This document shows, piece after piece, positions 51,738 to 60,865 of a stretch of 64,000 bases of DNA (its first letter is position 1; the number at the start of each line of letters is the position of its first letter). The notes beneath the pieces are model-generated. The model ran no database searches, had not been told where the DNA came from, and saw only the letters and a list, made by a program, of their open reading frames with translations. The position numbers and the translations under genes were made by a program. Source of the stretch: Pseudomonas sp. Irchel 3H7 (GTDB taxonomy: Bacteria; Pseudomonadota; Gammaproteobacteria; Pseudomonadales; Pseudomonadaceae); assembly GCF_900187605.1 (NCBI RefSeq), contig NZ_FYEA01000016.1, positions 1 to 64,000 of the forward strand. The letters are read 5' to 3'.

Positions 51738-52406
51738 ATGCGTTTGCTATTGGTGGAAGACCACGTACCGCTGGCCGACGAATTGCTCGCCGGCCTGCAA
51801 CGCCAGGGCTATGCAGTCGATTGGCTGGCGGACGGCCGCGATGCGCTGTATCAGGGCAGCAGCGAACCCTATGACCTGATCATTCTCGACCTCGGCCTGC
51901 CCGGTGTACCGGGGCTTGAAGTGCTGGCGCAGTGGCGCGCCGGCGGCCTGGCGATTCCAGTGCTGATCCTCACGGCGCGCGATTCCTGGGCCGAGCGCAT
52001 CGAAGGCCTGAAGGCCGGCGCTGACGATTACCTGACCAAACCGTTCCACCCCGAAGAGTTGCAGTTGCGCATTCAATCGCTGCTGCGTCGCTCCAAAGGT
52101 CAGGCCAATCAACCCACATTGCAGGCGGCCGGTCTGCATCTGGACGAAGGTCGCCAATGCGTGGTGCGCGACGGCGCCGACATTCAATTGACCGCCGCCG
52201 AATTCCGCCTGCTGCGCTATTTCATGCTGCACCCGGAGCAGATCCTCTCCAAAAGCCACCTCGCCGAACACCTCTACGATGGTGAAACCGAGCGCGATTC
52301 CAACGTCCTCGAAGTGCACGTCAATCACCTGCGGCGCAAGCTCGGCAAAAGTGTGATCGAAACCCGTCGAGGTCAGGGTTACCTGTTCGGCGGGCAAGCT
52401 TCGTGA
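51738..52406 (+). CDS. OmpR-family response regulator
   Basis: A 222-residue regulator with a receiver domain (acidic pocket V-E-D, phospho-acceptor Asp51 in I-L-D-L-G-L-P-G, Thr79, Lys101 in T-K-P-F) and a winged-helix output domain ending H-V-N-H-L-R-R-K-L-G-K. It starts 3 bp after the PepSY-2 stop. Gene order PepSY-PepSY-regulator-kinase is like the P. aeruginosa bqsPQRS (carRS-type) locus that responds to Fe(II) or Ca2+; equivalence is an inference from order and size. Confidence 0.88.
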   Translation: MRLLLVEDHVPLADELLAGLQRQGYAVDWLADGRDALYQGSSEPYDLIILDLGLPGVPGLEVLAQWRAGGLAIPVLILTARDSWAERIEGLKAGADDYLTKPFHPEELQLRIQSLLRRSKGQANQPTLQAAGLHLDEGRQCVVRDGADIQLTAAEFRLLRYFMLHPEQILSKSHLAEHLYDGETERDSNVLEVHVNHLRRKLGKSVIETRRGQGYLFGGQAS

Positions 52407-53716
52407 GGTCGATCCAACGTCGCTTGAGCCTGGGTTTGATCAGCGTGATGGTGGTCGTCGGTGTGGTGGTGGCGCAAACCAGTCTGTGGTTGTTCGAAGT
52501 GGGTTTGCAGCGCTATCTCGAAGCCGGTCTGCGCAACGACAGCGAAAGTCTGCTGGTGGCATTGGTGCGCGGGCCGCAAGGCCTGCAACTGGATGAGCGG
52601 CATTTGTCGCCAGCCTATCAGCGGCCGTTTTCCGGGCACTATTTCCGCATTGATTTTGCCGACAGCCATTGGCGTTCGCGTTCGTTGTGGGATCAGGATC
52701 TGCCGCTGCTCGACCATCCCGGGCTGCACAGCAATCTGCAACTGGGGCCTGACGGTCAGCAATTGCTGGTGCTGCGTTCGGACTATCGACGCCTGGGCCA
52801 ATCGATTTCGATCAGCGTCGCGCAGGATTACACGCCGGTGCGCGAGAGCTTTCAGCGCATGCGCCAGATCGGCCTGGGCCTGGGTCTGGCGGCATTGCTG
52901 TTGATTCTGCTGCTGCAACGGCTGACCGTGCGTCGCGCCTTGAAACCACTGGAAAAGGCCCGCGAGCAGATTGCGCAATTGCAGCAGGGCCAGCGTTCAC
53001 AACTCGATGAACAGGTGCCGGTGGAACTGGAACCGCTGGTGGCGCAGATCAACCATTTGTTGGCGCACACCGAAGACAGCCTCAAGCGCTCGCGCAATGC
53101 CTTGGGCAATCTCGGGCACGCCTTGAAAACGCCGTTGGCGGTGCTGTTGAGCCTGGCGTCCAGCGAAAAACTCGATGCGCATCCCGAGTTGCGCAAGGTC
53201 CTCAAGGAACAACTGGAGCAGGTGCAGCAACGGCTTAATCGCGAGTTGAACCGTGCGCGGCTCTCCGGTGATGCGTTGCCAGGTGCGCTGTTTGATTGCG
53301 ATACGGAACTGCCGGGATTGCTGGCGACCCTGAACATGATTCACGGCGAGCATCTGGCCTTGAGTTATGTCGCGCCGGCGGGATTGCAACTGCCGTGGGA
53401 TCGTGAGGATTTGCTGGAACTGCTCGGCAACTTGCTGGACAACGCCTGCAAATGGGCGGATGCCGAAGTGCGCCTGAGCGTGATCGAGCGTACGGATGGC
53501 TTTGCCCTGAGCGTGGAAGATGACGGTCCGGGGATTCCCGAAGAACAGCGCGCCGAGGTTTTCAGTCGGGGCACGCGGCTGGATGAGCAGACCCACGGGC
53601 ATGGCCTGGGGCTGGGGATTGTCCGCGATATTGTCGAGACCTGGGGTGGTTTGCTGGTGTTGGGCGAGAGTGAGTGGGGCGGGTTGAAGGTGGTAATCGA
53701 GTTGCCTCGGCGGTGA
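52403..53716 (+). CDS. Sensor histidine kinase of the PepSY operon
   Basis: A 437-residue kinase with a membrane helix at residues 10-30, a periplasmic domain of about 120 residues, a second helix near 156-172, HAMP, and the phospho-acceptor His239 in N-L-G-H-A-L-K-T-P. The ATPase has boxes N (L-L-D-N-A-C-K-W-A), G1 (D-D-G-P-G-I-P) and G2 (G-H-G-L-G-L-G-I). The start is GTG, overlapping the regulator stop as GTGA. The periplasmic part has no RExxE iron motif as in BqsS, so the signal may differ. Confidence 0.9.
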   Translation: MRSIQRRLSLGLISVMVVVGVVVAQTSLWLFEVGLQRYLEAGLRNDSESLLVALVRGPQGLQLDERHLSPAYQRPFSGHYFRIDFADSHWRSRSLWDQDLPLLDHPGLHSNLQLGPDGQQLLVLRSDYRRLGQSISISVAQDYTPVRESFQRMRQIGLGLGLAALLLILLLQRLTVRRALKPLEKAREQIAQLQQGQRSQLDEQVPVELEPLVAQINHLLAHTEDSLKRSRNALGNLGHALKTPLAVLLSLASSEKLDAHPELRKVLKEQLEQVQQRLNRELNRARLSGDALPGALFDCDTELPGLLATLNMIHGEHLALSYVAPAGLQLPWDREDLLELLGNLLDNACKWADAEVRLSVIERTDGFALSVEDDGPGIPEEQRAEVFSRGTRLDEQTHGHGLGLGIVRDIVETWGGLLVLGESEWGGLKVVIELPRR

Positions 53717-53727
53717 GTCTTTAGAAG

Positions 53728-53980
53728 CCCCTCACCCTAACCCTCTCCCGGAGGGAGAGGGGACTGACCGAGGTGTTTGTTCGAGGTACGCCGACGTGAG
53801 ATACCGAGTCGAACTCAGGGTTTGAAAGCTTCCCTGTGACGTGAGACACCGAGTCGAACTCGGGTTTTGAAAGCTTCCCCATGACCTGAAATGCCGAGTC
53901 GAACTCAGGTTTTGAATGGCACGGAGATCGGCTCCCTTTCCCCCTCGCCCCCCTTGGGGGGAGAGGGCTGGGGTGAGGGG
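53728..53980. repeat. MITE-like element, copy A
   Basis: The gap of about 295 bp between the kinase and a convergent chemoreceptor is filled by an element bounded by inverted ends CCCCTCACCCTAACCCTCTC and GAGAGGGCTGGGGTGAGGGG. Each end carries an inner hairpin. The inside holds three 45-bp tandem repeats. Related copies occur at 59621 and 62186. No transposase is present. Confidence 0.75.
53793..53927. repeat. 45-bp tandem repeat, three units
   Basis: Units start at 53793, 53838 and 53883, each with the core CCGAGTCGAACTC followed by (C)GGGTTTTGAA. The third is diverged at its right end. Period 45 keeps a reading frame, but the minus-strand frame across it lacks a ribosome site and is not taken as a gene. 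Confidence 0.85.
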
Positions 53981-54011
53981 GGAATCTCACTGACACCCCA
54001 CAACCTGCGAA

Positions 54012-56159
54012 TCAAACCCGAAACTGATCCATTAAACTCTGCTGCTGATTTGCCAGACTATTGAGCGACTGACTCACCCGCGCCGACTCATTCGCCTGCC
54101 CGGACAACGACTCGGTCACATCGCGAATCGTCGCCACGTTGTTATTGATCTCTTCCGCCACCGCACTTTGCTCTTCCGCCGCACTGGCAATCTGCAGGTT
54201 CATGTCGCTGATCACCGTGACCGCATCGCCGATCTGGCGCAGCGCCGTCACAGCCTGGCCAACCTGCTCGACACTGCCCTGAGCCTGACGATGGCTGTTG
54301 CCCATCGAACCAACCACATCTTGCGTACCGGTTTGCAGTTGCTCGATGACCTGACGGGTCTCTTCCACCGACTCTTGTGTGCGGCGGGCGAGGTTGCGGA
54401 CTTCGTCGGCGACCACGGCAAAACCGCGTCCGGCCTCACCGGCGCGCGCCGCTTCGATCGCGGCATTAAGCGCGAGCAAGTTAGTCTGCTCGGCAATCGC
54501 ACGAATGGTTTCCAGCACCGCGCCGATCTTCTCGCTGTTGGCGGCCAGGCCTTCGACTTGCACCATCGCCGCACTCATATCGGCGGCGAGGGTGTCGATG
54601 CTCGCGGTGGTGCGGTCGATCACGGTCAGGCCCTGACGAGTCGCGCGATCAGCATCCTTGGCGGCTTCGGCAGCCTGCGCGGCGCTGCGGGCGACGTCTT
54701 GCGCGGTGGCGCTCATTTCGTGGGAGGCAGTGGCAACCTGATCGACCTGGCGGTATTGCTGCTCCATGCCGGCGCTGGTTTGCGTGGCGATGGCCGAAGA
54801 CTGGTCGGCGGTGTTGCGCGCGTCCTGCACCGAGCGTTTCACCTCGGCAATGATCGGCTGCAACTTGTCGAGGAACTTGTTGAACCAACCGGCCAGTTGC
54901 CCGAGTTCGTCCTTTTTGTCATAGGCCAGACGGCGGGTCAGATCGCCTTCGCCGCTGGCGATGTCTTCAAGCATGTGCGCCACGCCGAGGATCGGCTTGG
55001 TCACGCTGCGCGCCATCAGCCACACCAGCAGCAAGCCGATCAACGCGGCCAGCACGCCGAGGCTCAATTCGATCAGCGTGCCGGAGTTGTTGCTCGCGTC
55101 CAGTTGTTGCTTGAGCGCTTCGGCGCGGCTGACCAGGACTTTCTCTGGCACATCCAGCAGCACGCCCCACGACGGACCCCCGGGAATTGGTTGAAATGGC
55201 GACAGCACTTTCAACTGGCCGTTGCTGTGCAGGCTGCTGACGCTTGTGCTGGAGGCGAGCTTGCTGAGCAACTCGGCGCCGCTGGTTTTATCCACCGCAT
55301 CCAGACGCTGGCTGAGTTTGCCGGCATCCGGGCTGTAACCGGCGAGCAGGCCGGCGGGGCTGATGATGCTCACGGCGGTCTGGCCGTCGTAGAGCTTTTT
55401 GCTCGCGCCCTGACTGATGGCTTGCAGGCTGTTGAGGTTGATGTCGACCGACAGCGAGGCGATGACTTTGCCGTTGACCATCAGCGGGAAGACGATGCTG
55501 GTCATCAGCACGTTTTGCCCGTCGATCACATAGAAGTACGGTTCGATCACGCACGGCTTGAGCGTGGCGCGCGGGCAGGTGAACCAGGCGTTGGCCGCTT
55601 GACCGCTGGGACCGGTGCTGGTGTCGGCCATGTCGCTTTCCGGCAGGGCCATCGAGGTGACTTTGCCCGGGGTCGGTTGCGACCAGTACAGAGCGAAACG
55701 GCCCTTGTCGTTGCTGCCCAGTTCAGCCTGGCCGGCGAACAGTTCGTCTTTGCCGTCCAGTGCGTTGGCTTCGAACACCAGCGATAGGCCGAGCAGGTCC
55801 GGGTTGGCTTGCAGCGCCGATTTGACCTGACGGGTCATGTCTTCACGTAGATCGAAAGCATCGAGGAAGCGCTTCTCGGCCTGTTCGCGCAGGAACAGCA
55901 CCTGCCGCGAGAAACCGTGGCCGTACTGATAGGCGTCCATGAATTGCTGGCGAATGCCGGCAGCCTGCACTTCACCTTGCGACTCGATGCGCGCTTGCGC
56001 CGACTCGGTGAGCATCTCCATGCTCGAAGCTTTCACCAGTTCAGAACTGTGCTCCATGCGATACAGCGAAAGACCCACCAACAGGGTCACGATACCGGCC
56101 AGGCAGAGGCCGGCGAGCAGGGTGATTTTCCATTGGATGGAAAGTTGTCTGAGCGACAT
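54012..56159 (-). CDS. Methyl-accepting chemotaxis protein with dCache-type sensor
   Basis: A 715-residue chemoreceptor: membrane helix 1 at residues 10-33 (I-T-L-L-A-G-L-C-L-A-G-I-V), a periplasmic double-Cache sensor of about 320 residues, helix 2 near 363-385, HAMP (D-I-A-S-G-E-G-D-L-T-R-R-L) and a signalling domain with tip E-Q-T-N-L-L-A-L-N-A-A-I. The sensor includes Y-F-Y-V-I-D-G-Q and S-V-D-I-N-L-N-S-L-Q, and a Cys pair (C-P-R-A-T-L-K-P-C). ATG 56159 has AAGGA upstream; the long N-terminal in-frame extension is antisense to the antiporter gene and is rejected. The ligand is unknown (amino or organic acid). Confidence 0.9.
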   Translation of the reverse strand: MSLRQLSIQWKITLLAGLCLAGIVTLLVGLSLYRMEHSSELVKASSMEMLTESAQARIESQGEVQAAGIRQQFMDAYQYGHGFSRQVLFLREQAEKRFLDAFDLREDMTRQVKSALQANPDLLGLSLVFEANALDGKDELFAGQAELGSNDKGRFALYWSQPTPGKVTSMALPESDMADTSTGPSGQAANAWFTCPRATLKPCVIEPYFYVIDGQNVLMTSIVFPLMVNGKVIASLSVDINLNSLQAISQGASKKLYDGQTAVSIISPAGLLAGYSPDAGKLSQRLDAVDKTSGAELLSKLASSTSVSSLHSNGQLKVLSPFQPIPGGPSWGVLLDVPEKVLVSRAEALKQQLDASNNSGTLIELSLGVLAALIGLLLVWLMARSVTKPILGVAHMLEDIASGEGDLTRRLAYDKKDELGQLAGWFNKFLDKLQPIIAEVKRSVQDARNTADQSSAIATQTSAGMEQQYRQVDQVATASHEMSATAQDVARSAAQAAEAAKDADRATRQGLTVIDRTTASIDTLAADMSAAMVQVEGLAANSEKIGAVLETIRAIAEQTNLLALNAAIEAARAGEAGRGFAVVADEVRNLARRTQESVEETRQVIEQLQTGTQDVVGSMGNSHRQAQGSVEQVGQAVTALRQIGDAVTVISDMNLQIASAAEEQSAVAEEINNNVATIRDVTESLSGQANESARVSQSLNSLANQQQSLMDQFRV

Positions 56160-56414
56160 GGAGACGTCCTTATTCGATAAATATCTGAGACTTTGCACTG
56201 TAACGGCCGCGTTTCGGCTTTCTTTATCCTTGAAACACAATATGACCGATTGCCGCAGCCGAAATCGCCCACTCGCTTTGACACTGCGGCCACTCTGCGG
56301 CACAGTGCGCGCCCTTCTAATAAGACCCTCTTTGCAAATCCGCCGGTGAACCGTTGGCGGACTCATTCTGTCTGGCGGTCGGTTTTCCACCGCAGTGTTT
56401 TTCGAGGAAGTGAA

Positions 56415-57731
56415 ATGAATGCAGTCATAGCGGCAGTCGGCGTCATGCTGATTCTCAGCCTGTCCCGCGTGCACGTAGTGATCGCCTTGATCGTTGGCGC
56501 GCTGGTCGGCGGCCTGACCGGTGGCCTGGGCATCGACGCCACGCTCAAGGCGTTCAACAGCGGCCTGGGCGGCGGGGCGACGGTGGCGTTGTCCTACGCG
56601 TTGCTCGGCGCTTTCGCCGTGGCGATTGCCAAGTCGGGCCTGGCCCATGCCCTGGCTGACAAGGCGCTGGCGATGGTTGATCGCCAGCATGCGACCGGCG
56701 GTGGCAGCGTCAAATGGCTGCTGATCGGCTTGCTGTGGGTCGTGGCGATCGCTTCGCAGAACATCCTGCCGATCCACATCGCGTTCATTCCGCTACTGGT
56801 GCCGCCACTTCTCTATGTACTGACCAAGCTGCAACTCGACCGCCGCTTGATCGCGTGCGTCATGACCTTCGGTCTGATCACGCCGTACATGTTCCTGCCG
56901 GTGGGCTTCGGCAACATCTTCCTCAATGAAATCCTGCTGGCCAACGTTGCCCGTAGCGGTGTTGATATCAGCGGCATCAATGTCACCCACGCCATGGGCA
57001 TTCCGGCGCTGGGCATGGTCTTCGGCCTGGCGATGGCGTTCATCACTTATCGCAAGCGGCGCGTATACGACCTGGCGAAGATTGAGCAGGTCGAGCAAGT
57101 GGCGGTGCAGTACAACCCGCTGAGCCTGATGATTGCCGGTGTGGCGATTGCCGCTGCGTTCATCGTGCAACTGCTGCTGGACTCGATGATTATCGGGGCG
57201 CTGGTCGGTTTCCTGATCTTCTCGGTGTCGGGCATTGTGAAATGGCGCGAGACCGATGACCTCTTCACCGAGGGCATGAAGATGATGGCGATGATCGGCT
57301 TCATCATGATCGCCGCCTCCGGGTTTGCCGAGGTGATGAAGGCCACCGGTGAGGTACAGACCCTGGTCGAGTCGTCGGCGTCGTGGATCAATCACAGCAA
57401 GGGCATCGGCGCGTTGTTGATGCTGCTGGTCGGGTTGCTGGTAACCATGGGGATTGGTTCGTCGTTTTCCACGGTGCCTATTCTGGCGGCGATTTTCGTG
57501 CCGCTGTGCGTGCAACTGGGCTTCAGCCCGATCGCTATCGTGTGCATCGTCGGTACCGCTGGTGCTTTGGGCGACGCCGGCTCGCCGGCCTCGGACTCGA
57601 CGCTGGGCCCGACCTCCGGTCTGAACATCGACGGCCAGCATCACCACATCTGGGACACCGTGGTGCCGACGTTCCTGCACTACAACCTGCCGCTGCTGGC
57701 GTTCGGCTGGGTGGCCGCGATGGTTCTCTGA
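56415..57731 (+). CDS. NhaC-type Na+/H+ antiporter family protein
   Basis: A 438-residue, roughly 11-12-helix carrier of the Na+/H+ antiporter (NhaC/PF03553-like) family. Conserved stretches include G-L-G-G-G-A-T-V-A-L-S-Y-A-L-L-G-A-F-A-V-A, S-Q-N-I-L-P-I-H-I-A-F and G-A-L-G-D-A-G-S-P-A-S-D-S-T-L-G-P-T. Relatives may exchange malate/lactate or arginine-type substrates as well as sodium. The ATG at 56415 has GAGGAAG just before it. It is divergent from one chemoreceptor and upstream of another, so its substrate might match their ligands (inference). Confidence 0.82.
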   Translation: MNAVIAAVGVMLILSLSRVHVVIALIVGALVGGLTGGLGIDATLKAFNSGLGGGATVALSYALLGAFAVAIAKSGLAHALADKALAMVDRQHATGGGSVKWLLIGLLWVVAIASQNILPIHIAFIPLLVPPLLYVLTKLQLDRRLIACVMTFGLITPYMFLPVGFGNIFLNEILLANVARSGVDISGINVTHAMGIPALGMVFGLAMAFITYRKRRVYDLAKIEQVEQVAVQYNPLSLMIAGVAIAAAFIVQLLLDSMIIGALVGFLIFSVSGIVKWRETDDLFTEGMKMMAMIGFIMIAASGFAEVMKATGEVQTLVESSASWINHSKGIGALLMLLVGLLVTMGIGSSFSTVPILAAIFVPLCVQLGFSPIAIVCIVGTAGALGDAGSPASDSTLGPTSGLNIDGQHHHIWDTVVPTFLHYNLPLLAFGWVAAMVL

Positions 57732-57743
57732 ACCCCTGAAACC

Positions 57744-57832
57744 TGTGGGAGCTGGCTTGCCAGCGATGGCGTCGGCACATTCAATATTTATGTGTCAGAC
57801 ACACCGCCATCGCGGGCAAGCCCGCTCCCACA
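57744..57832. repeat. REP pair (GGGAGCTGGCTTGCC class)
   Basis: Inverted units TGTGGGAGCTGGCTTGCC and GGGCAAGCCCGCTCCCACA flank a spacer of about 50 bp, between the antiporter and the chemoreceptor gene. Confidence 0.9.
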
Positions 57833-57925
57833 GGTAGATGCAATGTCTGCAGACTCAACTTTTGTGATGGCGTGCCGTTAAAGCCTTTAACCACGCCAAT
57901 AAAACCAAAAGAGTGAGCTCCCACA

Positions 57926-59608
57926 ATGCGCCTGAGCCTCAAGGCTAAAGTCCTGTCCCTCGCCGTTCTCCCGGTGTTGCTCTTTGCCCTGGTCATCAGC
58001 CTGACCACGCTGTTCATCCTCCAGGAACAGGCGCACAAAGAGGTCGAACAGACCCGCGAACGCCTGCTCGGCGATGCCAAAGCCACCCTGCAAAGTTACG
58101 TCGCCGTGGCCATGACCACGATCAAGCCGCTGTACGACGCGGCCGCGCCGGGTGATAACGAGGCACGCGCCCAGGCGATCAAACTGCTCTCCGGCATTCG
58201 CTACGGCAAGGACGGCTACTTCTTCGGCTACGACTCCGAGACCGTGCGCCTGTTCAAGGCCAACGACCCCGAAGGCGTGGGCAAAAGCTTTAAAGACAAC
58301 CGCGACCCGAACGGCGTTTACGTCAACCTTGGCTTGGTGAAAGTGGCGAAGGACGGTACGCACTATCTGCAATACAGCTCGCCGTTGCCGGGTAATGCCA
58401 AGGTGTTGGTACCGAAACTCGGTTACACCGAATACCTGGCCAAGTGGGATATGGCGGTCGGTACCTCGGTCAACCTCGACGGCATCGAAGCGCAAGTCGC
58501 ACAGGTCGAAGCGCAAGTGCAGGAGCGTATGCAAGGCGTGGTGCTGAGCATCGTCGGCGTGGCGGTGGTGGTGCTGCTGGTGATCGCGGCGGCGGGGATG
58601 TTGCTGGCCAATACCATTTTGCGTCCGTTGACCCTGATGAAAGCCAACCTCGATGACATTGCAGCGGGCGAGGGCGATCTGACCCGTCGCCTGAACATCA
58701 CCAGCCAGGATGAACTCGGCGAACTGGCCGGCTCGTTCAACCGCTTCGTCGACAAGATCCATGGTCTGGTGCGGCAGATCACCGAGATGACCACGCAACT
58801 GACCGGGCTGGTGACGCAAGTGTCCGATCAGGCCCAGCGTTCGGATCAGGCGATGGAGCGTCAGCGTCACGAAACCGATCAGGTCGCCACGGCGATCAAT
58901 GAAATGTCCGCCGCCGCGCAGGAAGTAGCGAAGAGCGCGCAGAACGCTGCCGTCGCCGCCCAGCAGACCGACGAAGAAGGCCAGAGCGCCAAGCGTGTGG
59001 TGGCCGGCAGCATCAAGCAGATTCATGCGCTGGTCGATGACATTCGCAGCAGCGGCGTGTCGCTCGACAGCCTGCAGCAGGACGTGACGTCGATTGTTGG
59101 CGTGCTCGGGGTGATCCGTTCGATCGCCGAACAGACCAACCTGCTGGCACTCAACGCGGCGATTGAAGCGGCGCGGGCCGGTGAGGCCGGGCGCGGCTTT
59201 GCCGTGGTGGCGGATGAAGTGCGGGCACTGGCCAGTCGCACGCAGATCAGCACCCAGGAAATTCAGGGCATGATCGATCGCTTGCAGGCGGGTACGCAGT
59301 CGGCGGTCGAGGCGATGCGCCGTTCCAGCGAGGCGGGTGACGGCACTTCACAGCAGGCTAATCAGGCCGGGGCGTCGCTGGATGCCATGGCCGAGCTGAT
59401 CGCGACGATCAACTCGATGAACGCGCAGATTGCCAGTGCGGCGGAAGAGCAGACGGCGGTGGCCGAAGAGATCAACCGCAGCGTGCATCAGATTGCGGTG
59501 GCGGTGGACAGCGTGGCCGATGAAACGCAGTTGGGTGCACAGACGTCGCGCAGTCTGGCGGAGTTGGGGCAGCGCCTTGGCAAACTCGTGGGTCAGTTCC
59601 GGATCTGA
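57926..59608 (+). CDS. Methyl-accepting chemotaxis protein with single-Cache sensor
   Basis: A 560-residue chemoreceptor: helix 1 at residues 8-31, an sCache_2-type periplasmic domain of about 150 residues with the family motif K-D-G-Y-F-F-G-Y-D, helix 2 near 205-228, HAMP and a signalling domain. The tip is E-Q-T-N-L-L-A-L-N-A-A-I. Single-Cache receptors in Pseudomonas often sense C2-C4 acids (McpP: acetate, pyruvate). The protein ends Q-F-R-I, with no docking pentapeptide. It is probably a single-gene unit. Confidence 0.9.
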   Translation: MRLSLKAKVLSLAVLPVLLFALVISLTTLFILQEQAHKEVEQTRERLLGDAKATLQSYVAVAMTTIKPLYDAAAPGDNEARAQAIKLLSGIRYGKDGYFFGYDSETVRLFKANDPEGVGKSFKDNRDPNGVYVNLGLVKVAKDGTHYLQYSSPLPGNAKVLVPKLGYTEYLAKWDMAVGTSVNLDGIEAQVAQVEAQVQERMQGVVLSIVGVAVVVLLVIAAAGMLLANTILRPLTLMKANLDDIAAGEGDLTRRLNITSQDELGELAGSFNRFVDKIHGLVRQITEMTTQLTGLVTQVSDQAQRSDQAMERQRHETDQVATAINEMSAAAQEVAKSAQNAAVAAQQTDEEGQSAKRVVAGSIKQIHALVDDIRSSGVSLDSLQQDVTSIVGVLGVIRSIAEQTNLLALNAAIEAARAGEAGRGFAVVADEVRALASRTQISTQEIQGMIDRLQAGTQSAVEAMRRSSEAGDGTSQQANQAGASLDAMAELIATINSMNAQIASAAEEQTAVAEEINRSVHQIAVAVDSVADETQLGAQTSRSLAELGQRLGKLVGQFRI

Positions 59609-59620
59609 CAGCTTGAAAAG

Positions 59621-59798
59621 CCCCTCACCCTAGCCCTCTCCCGGAGGGAGAGGGGACTGACCGAAGTGTCTTGCGTCATACATCGACCTGAAAGATTCAG
59701 TCGTTTATGGATTCGGTAAAGCTGTTTCAGGTCGGCGTAGTTCCACAGCATCCCCCAATCAGTCCCCTCTCCCTCCGGGAGAGGGCTAGGGTGAGGGG
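59621..59798. repeat. MITE-like element, copy B
   Basis: Bounded by CCCCTCACCCTAGCCCTCTC and its inverted match ending GAGGGCTAGGGTGAGGGG. The first 45 bp of the left end and the right end form a strong hairpin-prone pair. It has the same terminal sequence as copy A, including GGGGACTGACCGA next to the left end. It fills the gap between the chemoreceptor and the convergent LysR gene. Confidence 0.8.
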
Positions 59799-59816
59799 CT
59801 CTTGATCTTCAGCCCC

Positions 59817-60752
59817 TCAAGGTCTATCCCAGTAGGGCACTTCGCCAAAGCATTCGACAAAGAAATCAATCACCGTCCGCACCTTCACCGACAACCGCCG
59901 GCTCCCCGGCCACAACACCGCAATCTGCTGCGGCTCCAGGCTGTTCGACACCTGATATTCCCCCAGCACCGGCACCAGCGTGCCATCGCGCACGGCTTCG
60001 CCAATCAGCCAAGACGGAAACATCACCAGCCCCAAACCCTGTTCAGCGGCTTGGGTGAGGGTGTCGGCGTGGTTGCCGGTGATCGGGCCTTTCACCGAAT
60101 ACGGCGTCCAGTCCTCGCCCTCGCGGCGGAAAAACCAGCGTTGCTGGCCGGTCGCGCCTTTGTAAGCCAGGCATTGGTGTTGCGCCAGATCTTCGGGTTT
60201 CTGCGGTGTACCGTGGCGCTTGAGATACGCCGGGCTGGCCGCGACCTGAAAGCGATGCGGCGCAAGAATCCGTGCCTGCATGCTCGAGTCGTGCAACGGG
60301 CCGATGCGGAACAGCAGGTCGGCGCCTTCCTGCAATGGATCGACGTAGTGGTCGGTCTGCTGGATATCCAGTTGCAGCTTCGGATAGCGCGCGCACAACT
60401 GGCCCAGCCACGGCGTCAGATGCCGCTGGCTGAACACCACCGGGGCGTTGATGCGCACCAGCCCGGTGGGCTCGCTTTGCTGTTCCTGCAAGGCCTGTTC
60501 GGCTTCTTCCAGTTGCACCAGCACCAGCCGCGCATGGTGACCGAGCATACGCCCGGCTTCGGTCGGCGTGACGGCGCGGGTATGGCGGTAGAGCAATTGC
60601 TGGTTCAGCGCCTGCTCCATCAATTGAATCTGCCGGGAGATTGAAGAGGGCGCCACGCCTTCGCGGCGGGCGACTTCGGAAAAACTGCCGTGATCGAGAA
60701 CGGCCACAAACAGCCTGAGTGCCTTGAATCCGAGTTCGTTGAGCCCGTGCAT
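59817..60752 (-). CDS. LysR-family transcriptional regulator
   Basis: A 311-residue LysR-type regulator. The helix-turn-helix is F-S-E-V-A-R-R-E-G-V-A-P-S-S-I-S-R-Q-I-Q-L-M-E, and the effector domain starts near G-L-V-R-I-N-A-P-V-V-F. It resembles the CrgA/DsdC-like branch with a short hinge. ATG 60752 fits the family. It is divergent from the paired small transporters 114 bp away and probably regulates them. Confidence 0.9.
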   Translation of the reverse strand: MHGLNELGFKALRLFVAVLDHGSFSEVARREGVAPSSISRQIQLMEQALNQQLLYRHTRAVTPTEAGRMLGHHARLVLVQLEEAEQALQEQQSEPTGLVRINAPVVFSQRHLTPWLGQLCARYPKLQLDIQQTDHYVDPLQEGADLLFRIGPLHDSSMQARILAPHRFQVAASPAYLKRHGTPQKPEDLAQHQCLAYKGATGQQRWFFRREGEDWTPYSVKGPITGNHADTLTQAAEQGLGLVMFPSWLIGEAVRDGTLVPVLGEYQVSNSLEPQQIAVLWPGSRRLSVKVRTVIDFFVECFGEVPYWDRP

Positions 60753-60865
60753 GGATAATCCTGTTGTGCGTACTGCGCAAAAGTGTTGTCCGGATGCTCC
60801 CATTTATCGCACAGCTGCGCCAGTCGATAATCCGCGCCATCGTTTACTTGAGTGGAAGGTTGTTT

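Noticed and set aside
53793..53927. Three regularly spaced repeats resembling a small CRISPR array
   Set aside because: The 45-bp units are directly adjacent and similar throughout, with no unique spacers and no cas genes.
56160..56777. Long N-terminal extension of the dCache chemoreceptor
   Set aside because: It is antisense to the antiporter gene and its promoter. A signal-anchor and ribosome site define ATG 56159.
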